64,000 nucleotides of DNA from DAIPKP01 sp964545875 (GTDB lineage: Bacteria > Synergistota > Synergistia > Synergistales > Aminiphilaceae): positions 83,955 through 147,954 of the forward strand of contig CAZJHH010000007.1 of assembly GCA_964545875.1 (NCBI GenBank). Direction: 5' to 3'. A program made the translations under genes and the position numbers. Below the pieces are notes generated by a model. It saw only the letters and a list, made by a program, of their open reading frames with translations. It searched no databases and was not told the origin of the DNA. Shown here one piece after another: positions 24,109 through 32,756 of this stretch. Numbering within the stretch: the stretch's first letter is position 1; the number at the start of each line of letters is the position of its first letter.

Positions 24109-24987
24109 TTACAACTGTTTTTTGAGAGCCAGAGAATCTCTGGCAAGATCGAAAAAGCGTTTTGCCGCGGGAGAAATAATATCCGAGGCAGGCACGGCGA
24201 TGCCAATCTCCACGGGTTGAGGCGGATCCAACGGCAGAAGCGCCACGTCACCGGTCCAGAAACGTGCGGTGAGTCCATGATCCAGGCTTACGCCGAGCCC
24301 CGCCGCTACCATGCAGTAGGTGGCATAGCTGTCCGTGGAGGCAAAACAAATATTGGGCCGTATTTTCATGCGGGCAAACATACGGGAGTTGTCCGTGTCC
24401 TGTTCTGGATATGTCTCGATATACGGAAGTGTGGCGAAATGCCGAAGGGCGAATTTTTTCTTTCTCGATAAGGGATTTTTCATAGGAACCCATGCGACCA
24501 GGGAGCTTTCCATGAGCGGGAACCAATCGAAATCGCCCTGTCGTTGGCTGATAATGCAAAAATCCAGCCGATGTTCTTCCAGAGCCCGGGAAAACTGCGA
24601 GCTGTTCCCCTCAAGAAGGTGCACTTCGATTCCCGGATGACGTTTGCCAAACTGCGCAATAATTTCCGAAAGACCCTGGTAGTAGGCCGGATAGGCGGAA
24701 CCTATGGTGATGGAGCCCGCTTCGAGCCCTTGGATTTCTGCGGTGATTTGGGAGTATCTTTCCTCGTAACGCAGCATTTTTCGATAGAGCGGAAGTATTC
24801 TTTTGCATTCCCTGGTCGGCATGACACCGGAACGGCTGCGTATGAGCAGCGGAAATCCGGCTTCGATCTCCATGGCCCTGACCATGCGGCTCATTCCGGA
24901 GGGAGTGTACCCCAATTTTTCAGCCGCAGCGGACAGGCTGCCCATTTCGACGGCGCACAAGATGGCTCGGCATTTTTCAGTATCCAT
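24109..24987 (-). CDS. LysR family transcriptional regulator
   Basis: A 292-residue LTTR. The N-terminal winged helix is AILCAVEMGSLSAAAEKLGY and TPSGMSRMVRAMEIEAGFPL (residues about 8-50), followed by the coiled linker and a two-lobed effector domain (about 90-290) with the usual ITIGSAYPAYYQGLSEII first strand-helix. The start at 24987 has AGGAGGG five bases upstream; a frame to 25047 lacks this. It is divergent from an EamA transporter gene 130 bp away, which is the likely target by the usual LysR arrangement. Base composition is somewhat more A+T-rich than flanking genes, which may indicate acquisition. Confidence 0.93.
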   Translation of the reverse strand: MDTEKCRAILCAVEMGSLSAAAEKLGYTPSGMSRMVRAMEIEAGFPLLIRSRSGVMPTRECKRILPLYRKMLRYEERYSQITAEIQGLEAGSITIGSAYPAYYQGLSEIIAQFGKRHPGIEVHLLEGNSSQFSRALEEHRLDFCIISQRQGDFDWFPLMESSLVAWVPMKNPLSRKKKFALRHFATLPYIETYPEQDTDNSRMFARMKIRPNICFASTDSYATYCMVAAGLGVSLDHGLTARFWTGDVALLPLDPPQPVEIGIAVPASDIISPAAKRFFDLARDSLALKKQL

Positions 24988-25116
24988 AAGCCCTCCTATA
25001 CATGCATTTTTGTCAAAGACAGCTTGCATTACTATCACTTTTCTCAAGATATACCACGGAGTATGATGACGTCAATAACTCGTGGTACTTTTTTGGCGCT
25101 TTAGGGGAGGTGCCCC

Positions 25117-26046
25117 ATGACACGGCGCAAAGCGGAACTCCTGCTTGCCGGAATAATTCTGGCGCGCAGCACATCCTATCTGTTTGCGAAAATCGGCTTG
25201 GAAAACATGGGCATATTCAATTTGCTGGGCCTTCGTTTTGGCTTGGCCTTTCTCTTGCTCGCCTGTATTTTCCGGCGGCCCCTGATGCGCTGCCAGGCAA
25301 AAACGCTTGTGCGGGGCGCTCTTCTCGGAAGCTCCTTTTTTGCGGTGATGACTGCGGAACTCACGGGACTTCGGACCACGAGCACCTCCACCACATCGTT
25401 TCTGGAAAATACCGCCATAGTTTTCGTACCTCTTTTCGAGGCGCTCCTGAGAAGGCGGTTTCCCGAAATGCGGATCTTCGTCAATACCATCATAGCCCTG
25501 CTCGGTGTAGCCCTTTTGACACTCCAAACGTCCCTCTCCCTCTCTTCGGGGGAACTATTTTGTATCCTTGCGGCGGTGCTCTACGCTCTCTCTATCATTC
25601 TCACGGATAGACTATCCAGAAAAGACGATCCTCTCATGCTTGGAATTATTCAAATCGGAACCATGGGGATTTTGGGAGTGGTCGCTGCCCTTATCTTCGA
25701 AACGCCTCGGCTGCCCTCGGGAGGGGTGGAATGGGGCGTCATTGCAGTATTAACGGTGGTTTGTACCGGTTTTGGATTTACCCTCCAGCCAGTGGCACAG
25801 CGCTATACAACTTCGGAACGTGCGGGTCTGTACTGTGCGCTCAATCCCGTCTTCGCGGCTTTTCTGGGAACCTTTTTCCTGAACGAACATCTTGGATTCC
25901 GCGGGATCATCGGCTCCATGTTCGTTCTCTCTGCGGTGGTTTTATCGCAACATTCAAGGAAATCTCTACAAACTATCGAGAAGGGACGGGATTCCCCTGA
26001 AGCAGCGGAACTTCTTTGTGAAGGAAATCGCCTGCGACAGCCTTGA
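25117..26046 (+). CDS. EamA/DMT-superfamily transporter
   Basis: A 309-residue, ten-helix membrane protein of two EamA repeats (about residues 5-130 and 145-280), closest in pattern to YdcZ/RhaT-like metabolite exporters: ARSTSYLFAKIGLENMG at the start, TSFLENTAIVFVPLFEALL, and the second-repeat GLYCALNPVFAAFLGTFFL, where bound substrate is expected to contact the helix. The hydrophilic tail of 35 residues is unusual in length. GGGGAGGTG precedes the ATG. It is divergent from the LysR gene, which probably controls it. The substrate is unknown. Confidence 0.9.
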   Translation: MTRRKAELLLAGIILARSTSYLFAKIGLENMGIFNLLGLRFGLAFLLLACIFRRPLMRCQAKTLVRGALLGSSFFAVMTAELTGLRTTSTSTTSFLENTAIVFVPLFEALLRRRFPEMRIFVNTIIALLGVALLTLQTSLSLSSGELFCILAAVLYALSIILTDRLSRKDDPLMLGIIQIGTMGILGVVAALIFETPRLPSGGVEWGVIAVLTVVCTGFGFTLQPVAQRYTTSERAGLYCALNPVFAAFLGTFFLNEHLGFRGIIGSMFVLSAVVLSQHSRKSLQTIEKGRDSPEAAELLCEGNRLRQP

Positions 26047-26373
26047 AAAGGTGAACGATCTACTGGTACGAAGAGAGAAAGCGGCGGACTGGTCCATCTT
26101 CGAACGGCCATTGAAGGATTTCCGTCATAGGCCTGAGGAACCTGGCCTATAATGTCGTTCGATTCTCGTTCCTGATGATGAATTCAGAATCTCCATGCGT
26201 GGTACCCGAATGACGGCAAAAACCGTACTGTTCGGATAAACCCAGCGGTAAGAGAGGCTTATTTTAACAATGATGGAGCCTGATTTGTCGCTGTTTTTGG
26301 GTGGTGGATTTTTTTGCGCGCTCAAACTTCAGCATGTGGGATTCCCATAAGGTTATGGAAAGGAAGTGAGCAT
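26047..26373. other. Noncoding spacer before the VOC gene
   Basis: About 330 bp with no convincing open frame. A weak hairpin with 6-bp arms, GATTCT...AGAATC, lies near 26161-26191. No promoter of good quality could be identified, although one for the VOC gene is expected here. Confidence 0.5.
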
Positions 26374-26826
26374 ATGAAAAATGTACAGTATGTGCACACG
26401 AATATCGTGGCAAAGGATTGGCGGAGGCTTGCCCAATTTTACATGGACGTTTTCGGATGCAAACCGAAACTACCGGAGCGGGATCTGAAGGGGGTTTGGC
26501 TCGATACATTGACAAGCCTTGAAGGTGCGCACATTCGGGGAATTCATCTTCTTTTGCCGGGGGTTTCGGAAAAAGGGCCAACGCTAGAGATCTTTCAATA
26601 TTCCAATCATATCGACAACCCCGGAAAAGAGATAAACACGGGAGGATTCGGTCACATCGCTTTTGCCGTGGAGGACGTGGAAAAATGTCTCCAGGAGGTT
26701 TTACGTAACGGCGGCTCTACAGTGGGAAGTACCGTTAAGGGAAATATCCCCGGAGTGGGAGAAATTCATGTGGTCTATGCCAGAGATCCCGAGGGCAATA
26801 TCGTGGAAATACAAAAATGGACCTAA
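26374..26826 (+). CDS. VOC-family (glyoxalase/bleomycin-resistance fold) protein
   Basis: A 150-residue protein made of two beta-alpha-beta-beta-beta units. Metal-ligand positions of VOC enzymes are visible: His in YVHTNIVAKDW (about 7), Glu in LEIFQYS (about 72), His in GFGHIAFAVEDVEK (about 92) and Glu in GNIVEIQKW at the C-terminus. It could be a lyase, dioxygenase-like enzyme or epimerase; the close spacing of GFGHIAFAV and DPEGNIVEI resembles glyoxalase I-like proteins. The ribosome site AAGGAAGTGAG precedes the ATG. No metabolic neighbour narrows the substrate. Confidence 0.9.
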   Translation: MKNVQYVHTNIVAKDWRRLAQFYMDVFGCKPKLPERDLKGVWLDTLTSLEGAHIRGIHLLLPGVSEKGPTLEIFQYSNHIDNPGKEINTGGFGHIAFAVEDVEKCLQEVLRNGGSTVGSTVKGNIPGVGEIHVVYARDPEGNIVEIQKWT

Positions 26827-27189
26827 GAGGTTTATTCAAAAATGCGGCTCTAAGGAGAGATGATGTGTCGTAATACGTCCCGGGGAATTTGCTGTGGTGC
26901 ATTTTCATAAGAAAAATCTCCGACACTGGAAAGAGCCTCCCTCTCCGAGAAGAAAAGTTTCTTTCCCGAGAAGAACGCTTCGGCTTTAACTGTACGCCAA
27001 AAGCGAAAAAATAATAAATTCATATGACGAACCGCCCGACCTCTCCTTGGAGAGCCGGGCGGTTCGTAGGCTGTATCCACATTCTTTCGCCTGGTCGAGC
27101 GGAAAGATCCTTCCCCGGGTCTTTCGTTCCGGACACGGGGTTGTCCTTTTGCAGGGCTCCGGGATGTTTCGAAGCATCCCCGGCCGAGG
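26827..27189. other. Spacer between VOC gene and exported protein, with a hairpin
   Basis: About 360 bp without a credible gene. It holds an almost continuous hairpin at 27028-27066: CGAACCGCCCG pairs perfectly with 27056-27066, and an inner CTCTCC pairs with GGAGAG. It probably ends transcripts from one or both convergent genes, though no good T run adjoins it. A smaller GGGATG...CATCCC hairpin lies at 27151-27181, nearer the minus-strand gene. Confidence 0.6.
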
Positions 27190-27684
27190 CTAGTCGTCGA
27201 TCTCTCCGTCCATAAGGGACATAACTTCTTCGAGACGTTCCAGGGCGGCCTGAATGCCGGGATTTTCAATGTTATGGAACACCTTCATCATGGAGGGTTC
27301 CATGCGCTCCTGGGTTTTGTCGAAGGCTTCCTCCGCCTTGAGCATATCCGGATCCAGGATCTCCTCATCCTCGTCAAGGTTTTCGAAGAACTCGGGGTAC
27401 TTTTTCTCAAGATCTGCCATGCCCCGGGCGAGGGGTTCCACCGCATCCGCATAGGCGTTAAGGGCCCGGGCCATCTCGTCGGGATCCTCGGTTCTGTCGA
27501 GGCGTTCCGCCAGAGAGAGCGAAGCATCCCCGAAGGCCTTCATGAATTGGAGGGTAAAGTCCTTGACCTCCTGCGGAATCGGGAGGGATGCCTCGGCACG
27601 GAAGGCCATGCTTCCGAAGAGAAAAGCGCAGACGAAAAGGGTTGCAAGGACGGCACCAAGAGTGCGGCGAGAACCTTTGTTCAC
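27190..27684 (-). CDS. Exported helical protein of unknown function
   Basis: About 164 residues. A signal peptide is clear (ATLFVCAFLFGSMAFRAEA, cleavage near residue 33). The mature part is acidic and almost entirely predicted helix, with repeated short amphipathic segments (FTLQFMKAFGDASLSLAERL, NAYADAVEPLARGMADLEKK, AALERLEEVMSLMDGEIDD). No cysteines, catalytic motif or known domain are seen. A four-helix-bundle periplasmic protein is the plausible shape. The start is a GTG with AAAGGAG nine bases upstream; the longer frame to 27729 adds residues without a ribosome site. It is divergent from tolC. Function unknown. Confidence 0.78.
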   Translation of the reverse strand: MNKGSRRTLGAVLATLFVCAFLFGSMAFRAEASLPIPQEVKDFTLQFMKAFGDASLSLAERLDRTEDPDEMARALNAYADAVEPLARGMADLEKKYPEFFENLDEDEEILDPDMLKAEEAFDKTQERMEPSMMKVFHNIENPGIQAALERLEEVMSLMDGEIDD

Positions 27685-27955
27685 GGAAAACAGCTCCTTT
27701 GCTATGGAAGATAGCCCGTATTCTATCATCTGAACGTCATAAAAGGTACTCCCCCAAGGTCGGTCGTTTTATTTTGGATGCCTCCGATTTTGGGGAGGGC
27801 GTTTCTTCGGGCATGGAAGAGCGCTCCTTTTCTTCGGCTTTCCGAAGGGTGTTCTTTACACTTCTTAAGAATTTTTGACCCCCCCTTTTACAAGCGGTGT
27901 TCTATACTCCGGAGGTAGGATACATCAGTCTTCAAGCCTTCAAGGGGGGCTATTC

Positions 27956-29218
27956 ATGAAAAAATACGCATGTCTTTTTGCTTTGGGGATTCTGCTTTTG
28001 CCTATTTCCGCAAAGGCTCTGGAGATTTCTCAGGGAGAAGTTCTCTCCCTGGAACAGTGCCTTCTCATCGCCCGGGAGAGACATCCGGATCTTCGGAGTG
28101 CCCAGGCTTCGGTGGAGGTGAGCCGCAGCGGGGTGGATCAGGCCCAGGCTGCCCGAAATCCCGGAATAGACCTTTCGAGCAGCTACCGCAGAAATTCCAT
28201 AGCCCACGACGGATATGACAGATATTCCAGCGGCGTCACCGTTTCTCAGCTCATCACCGACTGGGGAAAGACCAAGAGTCAGGTGGCCCTGGCGGATTTC
28301 GACCTTCAGGCATCCCGGTACGATTACGATACGGCGCTTCAAAACCTCTTTTTCGAGGTGAAGCAGGCATACTTCACCCTTCTCCGGTCACAGAAGGAAG
28401 AAGAAGTGGCCCTAGAGGCGGTGAAAGCCTACGAACACCACCTGGAGCAGGCCCGAAGCTTTTACCGGGTGGGCAGGGTCTCGAAGATCGACGTCACCAC
28501 TGCCGAGGTGGACCTGAGCAAAGCCGGGCTGGAATTGATCAAGGCGAAAACCTCCGTGGAAGTTGCCCGGGCCACCCTCTCCAATGCCCTGGGCTATCCC
28601 GAGGCTCCTTCCTACGACATTCGGGATGTGCTCCTGCGGGAAAAGGTTGACATCACCCGGCAGGATGCCCTGAAAAGCGCCGTCATGACCCGGCCGGATC
28701 TGAGGGCCCAGGAAATACGGCGGAACCGGGCGGAGGAGTCCGTAACTCTGGCGGGAAAGACAGATGCCCCAAGTCTTTCCGTCAAGGGAGGCTACACCTG
28801 GGGAGATCAGGATTTTACGGGAAACGGAGAGGCTTATCTCGGACTCTCCCTGGAAATCCCCCTGTACGATGGAGGCCTTACCCGGGCCAAGGTGGCCCAG
28901 GCCCGGGGAGAGCTGGATAAATCCGAGGCGAATCTCGAAGGCCTTCGGCAGGACGTGATTCTGGAGGTGGAAAAGGCTCTTCTGGAGCTGCGCAACTCCG
29001 AGGAGGCCATCGGAAGCGCCGAAAAAACCCTGGAATACGCCAGGGAAAACCTGAACCTCGCCAACGGAAGGTACGAAGTGGGGGTAGGGTCTCCCGTGGA
29101 AGTTACGGATGCCACGGAGAATTACATGGATGCGCAAAACGACTACTACGGCTCCCTGTACGAGTATCAACTGGCCTTGGGAGCCCTGGAGAAAGCCATG
29201 GGGGGTGTGTTGGAATGA
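27956..29218 (+). CDS. TolC-family outer-membrane efflux protein
   Basis: A 420-residue outer-membrane channel of a tripartite exporter. The signal peptide spans about residues 1-20 (CLFALGILLLPISAKA). Two OEP repeats follow (about 30-215 and 230-415), each with the long coiled-coil hairpins that form the periplasmic tunnel: VLSLEQCLLIARERHPDLRS at the first repeat start and SYRRNSIAHDGYDRYSSGVTVS with SLEIPLYDGGLTRA for the beta-barrel strands. It is the first gene of tolC-macA-macB; its stop overlaps the adaptor start (ATGA). AAGGGGGG precedes the ATG. The presence of TolC shows that the cell has an outer membrane. Confidence 0.94.
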   Translation: MKKYACLFALGILLLPISAKALEISQGEVLSLEQCLLIARERHPDLRSAQASVEVSRSGVDQAQAARNPGIDLSSSYRRNSIAHDGYDRYSSGVTVSQLITDWGKTKSQVALADFDLQASRYDYDTALQNLFFEVKQAYFTLLRSQKEEEVALEAVKAYEHHLEQARSFYRVGRVSKIDVTTAEVDLSKAGLELIKAKTSVEVARATLSNALGYPEAPSYDIRDVLLREKVDITRQDALKSAVMTRPDLRAQEIRRNRAEESVTLAGKTDAPSLSVKGGYTWGDQDFTGNGEAYLGLSLEIPLYDGGLTRAKVAQARGELDKSEANLEGLRQDVILEVEKALLELRNSEEAIGSAEKTLEYARENLNLANGRYEVGVGSPVEVTDATENYMDAQNDYYGSLYEYQLALGALEKAMGGVLE

Positions 29219-30456
29219 AAAAAATAGCCTTGCTGCTTCTCTTTCTGGCTGCGGGAACCGGAGCATTCTGGTTTCTCCAGGGAGGAAAGAACGACAGCCT
29301 TTTGGTGGATACCACCACGGTGCAACGGGGGAATTTGATAAAGGCGGTGTCCTCCACGGGAACCCTCGAAGCGGTCAATACCGTGAACGTGGGAGCCCAG
29401 GTATCGGGAACCCTCAACAGAATTTACGTGGACTACAATTCCCTGGTGAAAAAGGGAGATCTCCTGGCTGAGATCGATCCTTCTCTTCTGAGGGCCAAAG
29501 TGCGACAGGCTCAGGCCAACGTGCTTTCCGCCCGGGCAAATCTCCAGGAGGCCCAGGCCACCGTACGAAATGCCAAGAAGACGAGGGACCGGGCCCGGGA
29601 GCTTTTTTCCAGAGATCTCATAGCGGAAAGCGAACTCGATACCTCCCAGAAGGATTATGAAACGAACCTTGCCAGGGTGAACTCCGCCAAGGCGAGCCTT
29701 GCCCAGGCGGAGGCGAACCTGGAGTACGAGGAAACCACCCTGGGATACACGAAAATCACCTCTCCCATAAACGGGGTTATCACGGACAGGGCGGTGGATG
29801 AAGGGCAGACGGTGAACTCCAGCCAGACCGCTCCGGATCTTTTCACCATAGCGGAAGATCTCACGAAGATGCGGGTGGCCACGGAGGTGGACGAGGCGGA
29901 TATCGGGCAGGTCAAAGCGGGGCAGATGGTGGAATTTACCGTGGATGCCTATCCGGACCTCTCCTTTCAGGGAAAGGTAAATGAAATACGCCTGGCTCCC
30001 AACACTTCGGAGAATGTGGTGAGCTACACCGTCATGGTGGAGGTGGCAAATCCCGACCTTAAACTTATGCCCGGCATGACCGCCAACGTCTCCATTATCT
30101 CCGACAAGAGGGAAGGGGTCTTCAAGGTAGCCGCTTCGGCTCTCCGGTTTGCGCCCTCCGCAGAGTTTCTGGATCTTTCCCGAGACTCCGGAGCCGCCGA
30201 AGGTTCTTTATCTTCCGGAGGAAGGGGAGGCAAGAAGGGCTCCGGCTCCGGAGGAGGAAATGCATCGAGAGAGGCAACCCTTTGGCTCTATGAACAGGGA
30301 AAGCTTCGTCCTCTTTCCGTGACGGTGGGAATTTCCGATGGCATGTATACCCAGATCTCGGGAGATCTTACCGAGGGGCTCCAGGTGGTGACAAGAATTA
30401 CCGGCGGAGAATCCGCCCAGGGAGGTGCTCCCTTTGGCTTTGGTCCTCGTCGATGA
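29215..30456 (+). CDS. macA: MacA-type periplasmic adaptor (HlyD/RND adaptor family)
   Basis: A 413-residue membrane-fusion protein anchored by one N-terminal helix (LLLLFLAAGTGAFWFLQG). It has a lipoyl domain split by a coiled-coil hairpin (VSGTLNRIYVDYNSLVKKGDLLAEIDP before; GYTKITSPINGVITDRAVDEGQ after, about residues 55-205), then beta-barrel and membrane-proximal domains. A Gly/Ser-rich stretch near 325-350 (SSGGRGGKKGSGSGGG) interrupts the last domain and is probably a flexible loop. It links the MacB-type pump to the TolC channel. The ATG overlaps the tolC stop, and its own end overlaps the ATPase start. Confidence 0.94.
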   Translation: MKKIALLLLFLAAGTGAFWFLQGGKNDSLLVDTTTVQRGNLIKAVSSTGTLEAVNTVNVGAQVSGTLNRIYVDYNSLVKKGDLLAEIDPSLLRAKVRQAQANVLSARANLQEAQATVRNAKKTRDRARELFSRDLIAESELDTSQKDYETNLARVNSAKASLAQAEANLEYEETTLGYTKITSPINGVITDRAVDEGQTVNSSQTAPDLFTIAEDLTKMRVATEVDEADIGQVKAGQMVEFTVDAYPDLSFQGKVNEIRLAPNTSENVVSYTVMVEVANPDLKLMPGMTANVSIISDKREGVFKVAASALRFAPSAEFLDLSRDSGAAEGSLSSGGRGGKKGSGSGGGNASREATLWLYEQGKLRPLSVTVGISDGMYTQISGDLTEGLQVVTRITGGESAQGGAPFGFGPRR

Positions 30457-31126
30457 CGTTCATAAAACCTATGTTATGGGAGATGTGGAGGTGCGTGCTC
30501 TTCAGGGAGTCTCCTTTTCCATAGAAGAAGGGGAATTCGTCTCCATCATGGGGGCTTCGGGATCGGGAAAATCCACCCTTATGAACATCCTCGGATGCCT
30601 CGACATACCGAGCCGGGGAAAGTACGTTCTGGAAGGAGAAGACGTAAGCCGCCTGAAGCCCGATGCCCTGGCGGACATCCGGAGGGATATCATCGGTTTC
30701 GTCTTTCAGGGGTTCAATCTCATTCCCAAAATGACCGCCCTGGAAAACGTGGAACTTCCCATGCTCTACAAGGGGATCAAAACCCGGGAGAGAACCAGAC
30801 GAGCTCTGAAGGCCCTGGAGGCGGTGGAGCTGGGAGATCGGGGAGAGCACCAGCCCCATCAGCTCTCGGGGGGACAGCAGCAGCGGGTAGCCATTGCCCG
30901 GGCTCTCGCCAACGACGCACCTCTCATTCTTGCGGACGAGCCCACGGGAAATCTCGACAGCCACACCAGCGAAGAGGTAATGAAGCTCTTTGTCCGGCTG
31001 AACGAAGAAACGGGGAAAACCATCATTCAGGTAACCCACGAGCCGGATATGGCCCGGTTCAGCAAGAGAATTCTAACCTTCAGGGACGGGGAAATGCTAC
31101 GAGACGAGGAGGTGGAATTCTCATGA
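30434..31126 (+). CDS. MacB-type ABC transporter ATP-binding protein
   Basis: A 230-residue ATPase of the MacB/LolD/FtsE class. Walker A is GASGSGKSTLMNILG (about 40-54), the Q-loop is FVFQGFNLIPKM, the signature is LSGGQQQRVAIARAL, Walker B is LILADEPTGNLD and the H-switch is VTHEPDMA. In E. coli MacB the ATPase is fused to the permease; here it is separate, as in many Gram-positives and anaerobes. The start is uncertain: a TTG at 30434 has GGAGGTG six bases upstream, while a GTG at 30425 is also in frame; both overlap the adaptor gene. Its stop overlaps the permease start (ATGA). Confidence 0.93.
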   Translation: MALVLVDDVHKTYVMGDVEVRALQGVSFSIEEGEFVSIMGASGSGKSTLMNILGCLDIPSRGKYVLEGEDVSRLKPDALADIRRDIIGFVFQGFNLIPKMTALENVELPMLYKGIKTRERTRRALKALEAVELGDRGEHQPHQLSGGQQQRVAIARALANDAPLILADEPTGNLDSHTSEEVMKLFVRLNEETGKTIIQVTHEPDMARFSKRILTFRDGEMLRDEEVEFS

Positions 31127-32349
31127 TGAACCTTGGAGAGACCGCCAAAATATCTTTCCGGGCACTGAGGGCCAACAAAACCCGGTCCGCACTCACCATG
31201 CTGGGTATCGTCATCGGAGTTACCGCGGTGATCGTCATGTTTGCGGTGGGCAACGGAGCGAATCGGCAGATCAGCCAGCAGTTCGCCAGCCTGGGAAGCA
31301 ACATCCTCATGGTGCGTCCCGGAGCCGATCAGGGCCCCGGAGGCGGAGCACGAAGCCAGACAAATACCCTGGTGGTGGACGATGCCTATGCCATGGTGGA
31401 GCACTGCAGTGCCGTGGCCTACGCCGCTCCGGTCTACGGCGGCAAGGCTCAGACGGTGTACGGAAATACCAACTATCCCGCCAGCATTACCGGCACCACC
31501 CAGGATTACTTCGCCATCCAGGATTGGGAGCTTGCTTCGGGACGGATCTTCACGGATCAGGACGTGCGGAGTGCCACCAAGGTTTGCGTCATCGGTCAGA
31601 CTCTCGTGGAGGAACTTTTCGGAAAAGAGGATCCTCTCGGCAAGGTTATTCGCGTCAAAAAGATTCCCATGATGATTATCGGAGTGCTCGAAGAGCTGGG
31701 GGACAGCCCCCGGGGGGACGATCAGGATGCGGTGGTGGTGGTTCCGGTTACCACTGCCCTGAGAAGAATGTTCAGTCCTCCCAAGCCGAACAGCGTTTCC
31801 ATGATCTCCGTGAAGGCCCTGGACGAAAACCATCTCGATCTCGCTCAGGAGCAGGTGAAGGATCTTCTCGACCTCCGGCACAAGATACGCCCGGGACAGG
31901 AAAGGGACTTCACCGTCCGGAATCTTACCCAGTTCGTGGAATCCGCCAAGAGCGCCACGGTGGTAATGACCCTGCTTCTTACGGCGGTGGCGGGAGTTTC
32001 GCTTCTTGTGGGGGGTATCGGTATCATGAACATCATGCTGGTCTCCGTCACCGAACGAACCCGGGAAATCGGTATCCGCATGGCCATCGGAGCCAAGAGC
32101 GGGGACATTCGGCTTCAGTTTCTCGTGGAGGCCCTCACCCTCTCTCTCCTCGGAGGCGTGGCGGGAATTCTCCTCGGTTTGGGAGGGGCTCATTTCATCT
32201 CTTCCGTCTTCGGATGGGCCACCGAGGTTTCTCTGCTGTCCATTCTTCTTTCCTTCGGCTTTTCCGGCTTCGTGGGAATCTTCTTCGGATACTACCCCGC
32301 CTACAAGGCCTCTCTGCTGAACCCCATCGAGGCCCTGCGGTACGAGTAA
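31123..32349 (+). CDS. MacB-type ABC transporter permease
   Basis: A 408-residue type VII ABC permease. The first transmembrane helix, RSALTMLGIVIGVTAVIVMF (residues about 21-40), is followed by a large periplasmic domain (about 45-275) of the MacB_PCD type, with QQFASLGSNILMVRPG and the GKEDPLGKVIRVK strand. The FtsX domain has three more helices: VGGIGIMNIMLVSVTERTRE (about 305-325), FLVEALTLSLLGGVAGILLG and the C-terminal one before YYPAYKASLLNPIEALRYE, the usual family ending. It works by mechanotransmission with MacA and TolC to push periplasmic substrates out. The last gene of the operon. Confidence 0.95.
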   Translation: MMNLGETAKISFRALRANKTRSALTMLGIVIGVTAVIVMFAVGNGANRQISQQFASLGSNILMVRPGADQGPGGGARSQTNTLVVDDAYAMVEHCSAVAYAAPVYGGKAQTVYGNTNYPASITGTTQDYFAIQDWELASGRIFTDQDVRSATKVCVIGQTLVEELFGKEDPLGKVIRVKKIPMMIIGVLEELGDSPRGDDQDAVVVVPVTTALRRMFSPPKPNSVSMISVKALDENHLDLAQEQVKDLLDLRHKIRPGQERDFTVRNLTQFVESAKSATVVMTLLLTAVAGVSLLVGGIGIMNIMLVSVTERTREIGIRMAIGAKSGDIRLQFLVEALTLSLLGGVAGILLGLGGAHFISSVFGWATEVSLLSILLSFGFSGFVGIFFGYYPAYKASLLNPIEALRYE

Positions 32350-32535
32350 TAGATAAACATAGCAGAAAAAGCTATACCGCAAGATTATTGCGAGGAGAGG
32401 GCAGACCGACGGTTTGCCTCCTCCTCGTTTGGTTCAGCTGTCTTTCCCGGATCCTGTGTTTTGAGGATATTCGTTGCACGTGCGAGATTTCGTAGAAGGC
32501 ATGCAGAGCGTAAATTCCTCATCAAGGTGGAAAAT

Positions 32536-32646
32536 TTGACTTCAAAAGGGCTTCGCGATATTATTGATATCGAAATCTCTTGCACAAACAATGCTGAAAA
32601 ATGTCCGCTCCCAAGGCAAAAATCTCCTTTTTTGCCTTTTTGTGTG
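32536..32646 (+). ncRNA. Candidate short transcript: promoter, dyad and terminator
   Basis: A strong promoter, TTGACT (32536-32541), 17 bp, TATTAT (32559-32564), is followed within about 50 bp by a rho-independent terminator: AAGGCAAAA (32613-32621) pairing with TTTTGCCTT (32630-32638), then T-rich sequence. A dyad, CGATAT-TATTG-ATATCG (32556-32572), covers the -10 and could be an operator. The expected RNA of roughly 75 nt could be a small RNA or an attenuated leader of the EIIC-EAL gene 110 bp further on. No open frame of note lies in it. The rest of 32350-32756 shows nothing recognisable. Confidence 0.5.
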
Positions 32647-32756
32647 TGAGGCAATCCATGTTTCTACTCCGAGTTTTTCGTACCCGAATACCTTTTATGT
32701 ATATGCATGATCTGTGAACAATACCCAATCCGTGCGGCAATTAAGGGAGCGGTTTT

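Noticed and set aside
27860..27910. Sigma70 promoter for tolC from TTGACC and TATACT
   Set aside because: The hexamers are 22 bp apart, too far for a standard promoter, and other pairings are no better.
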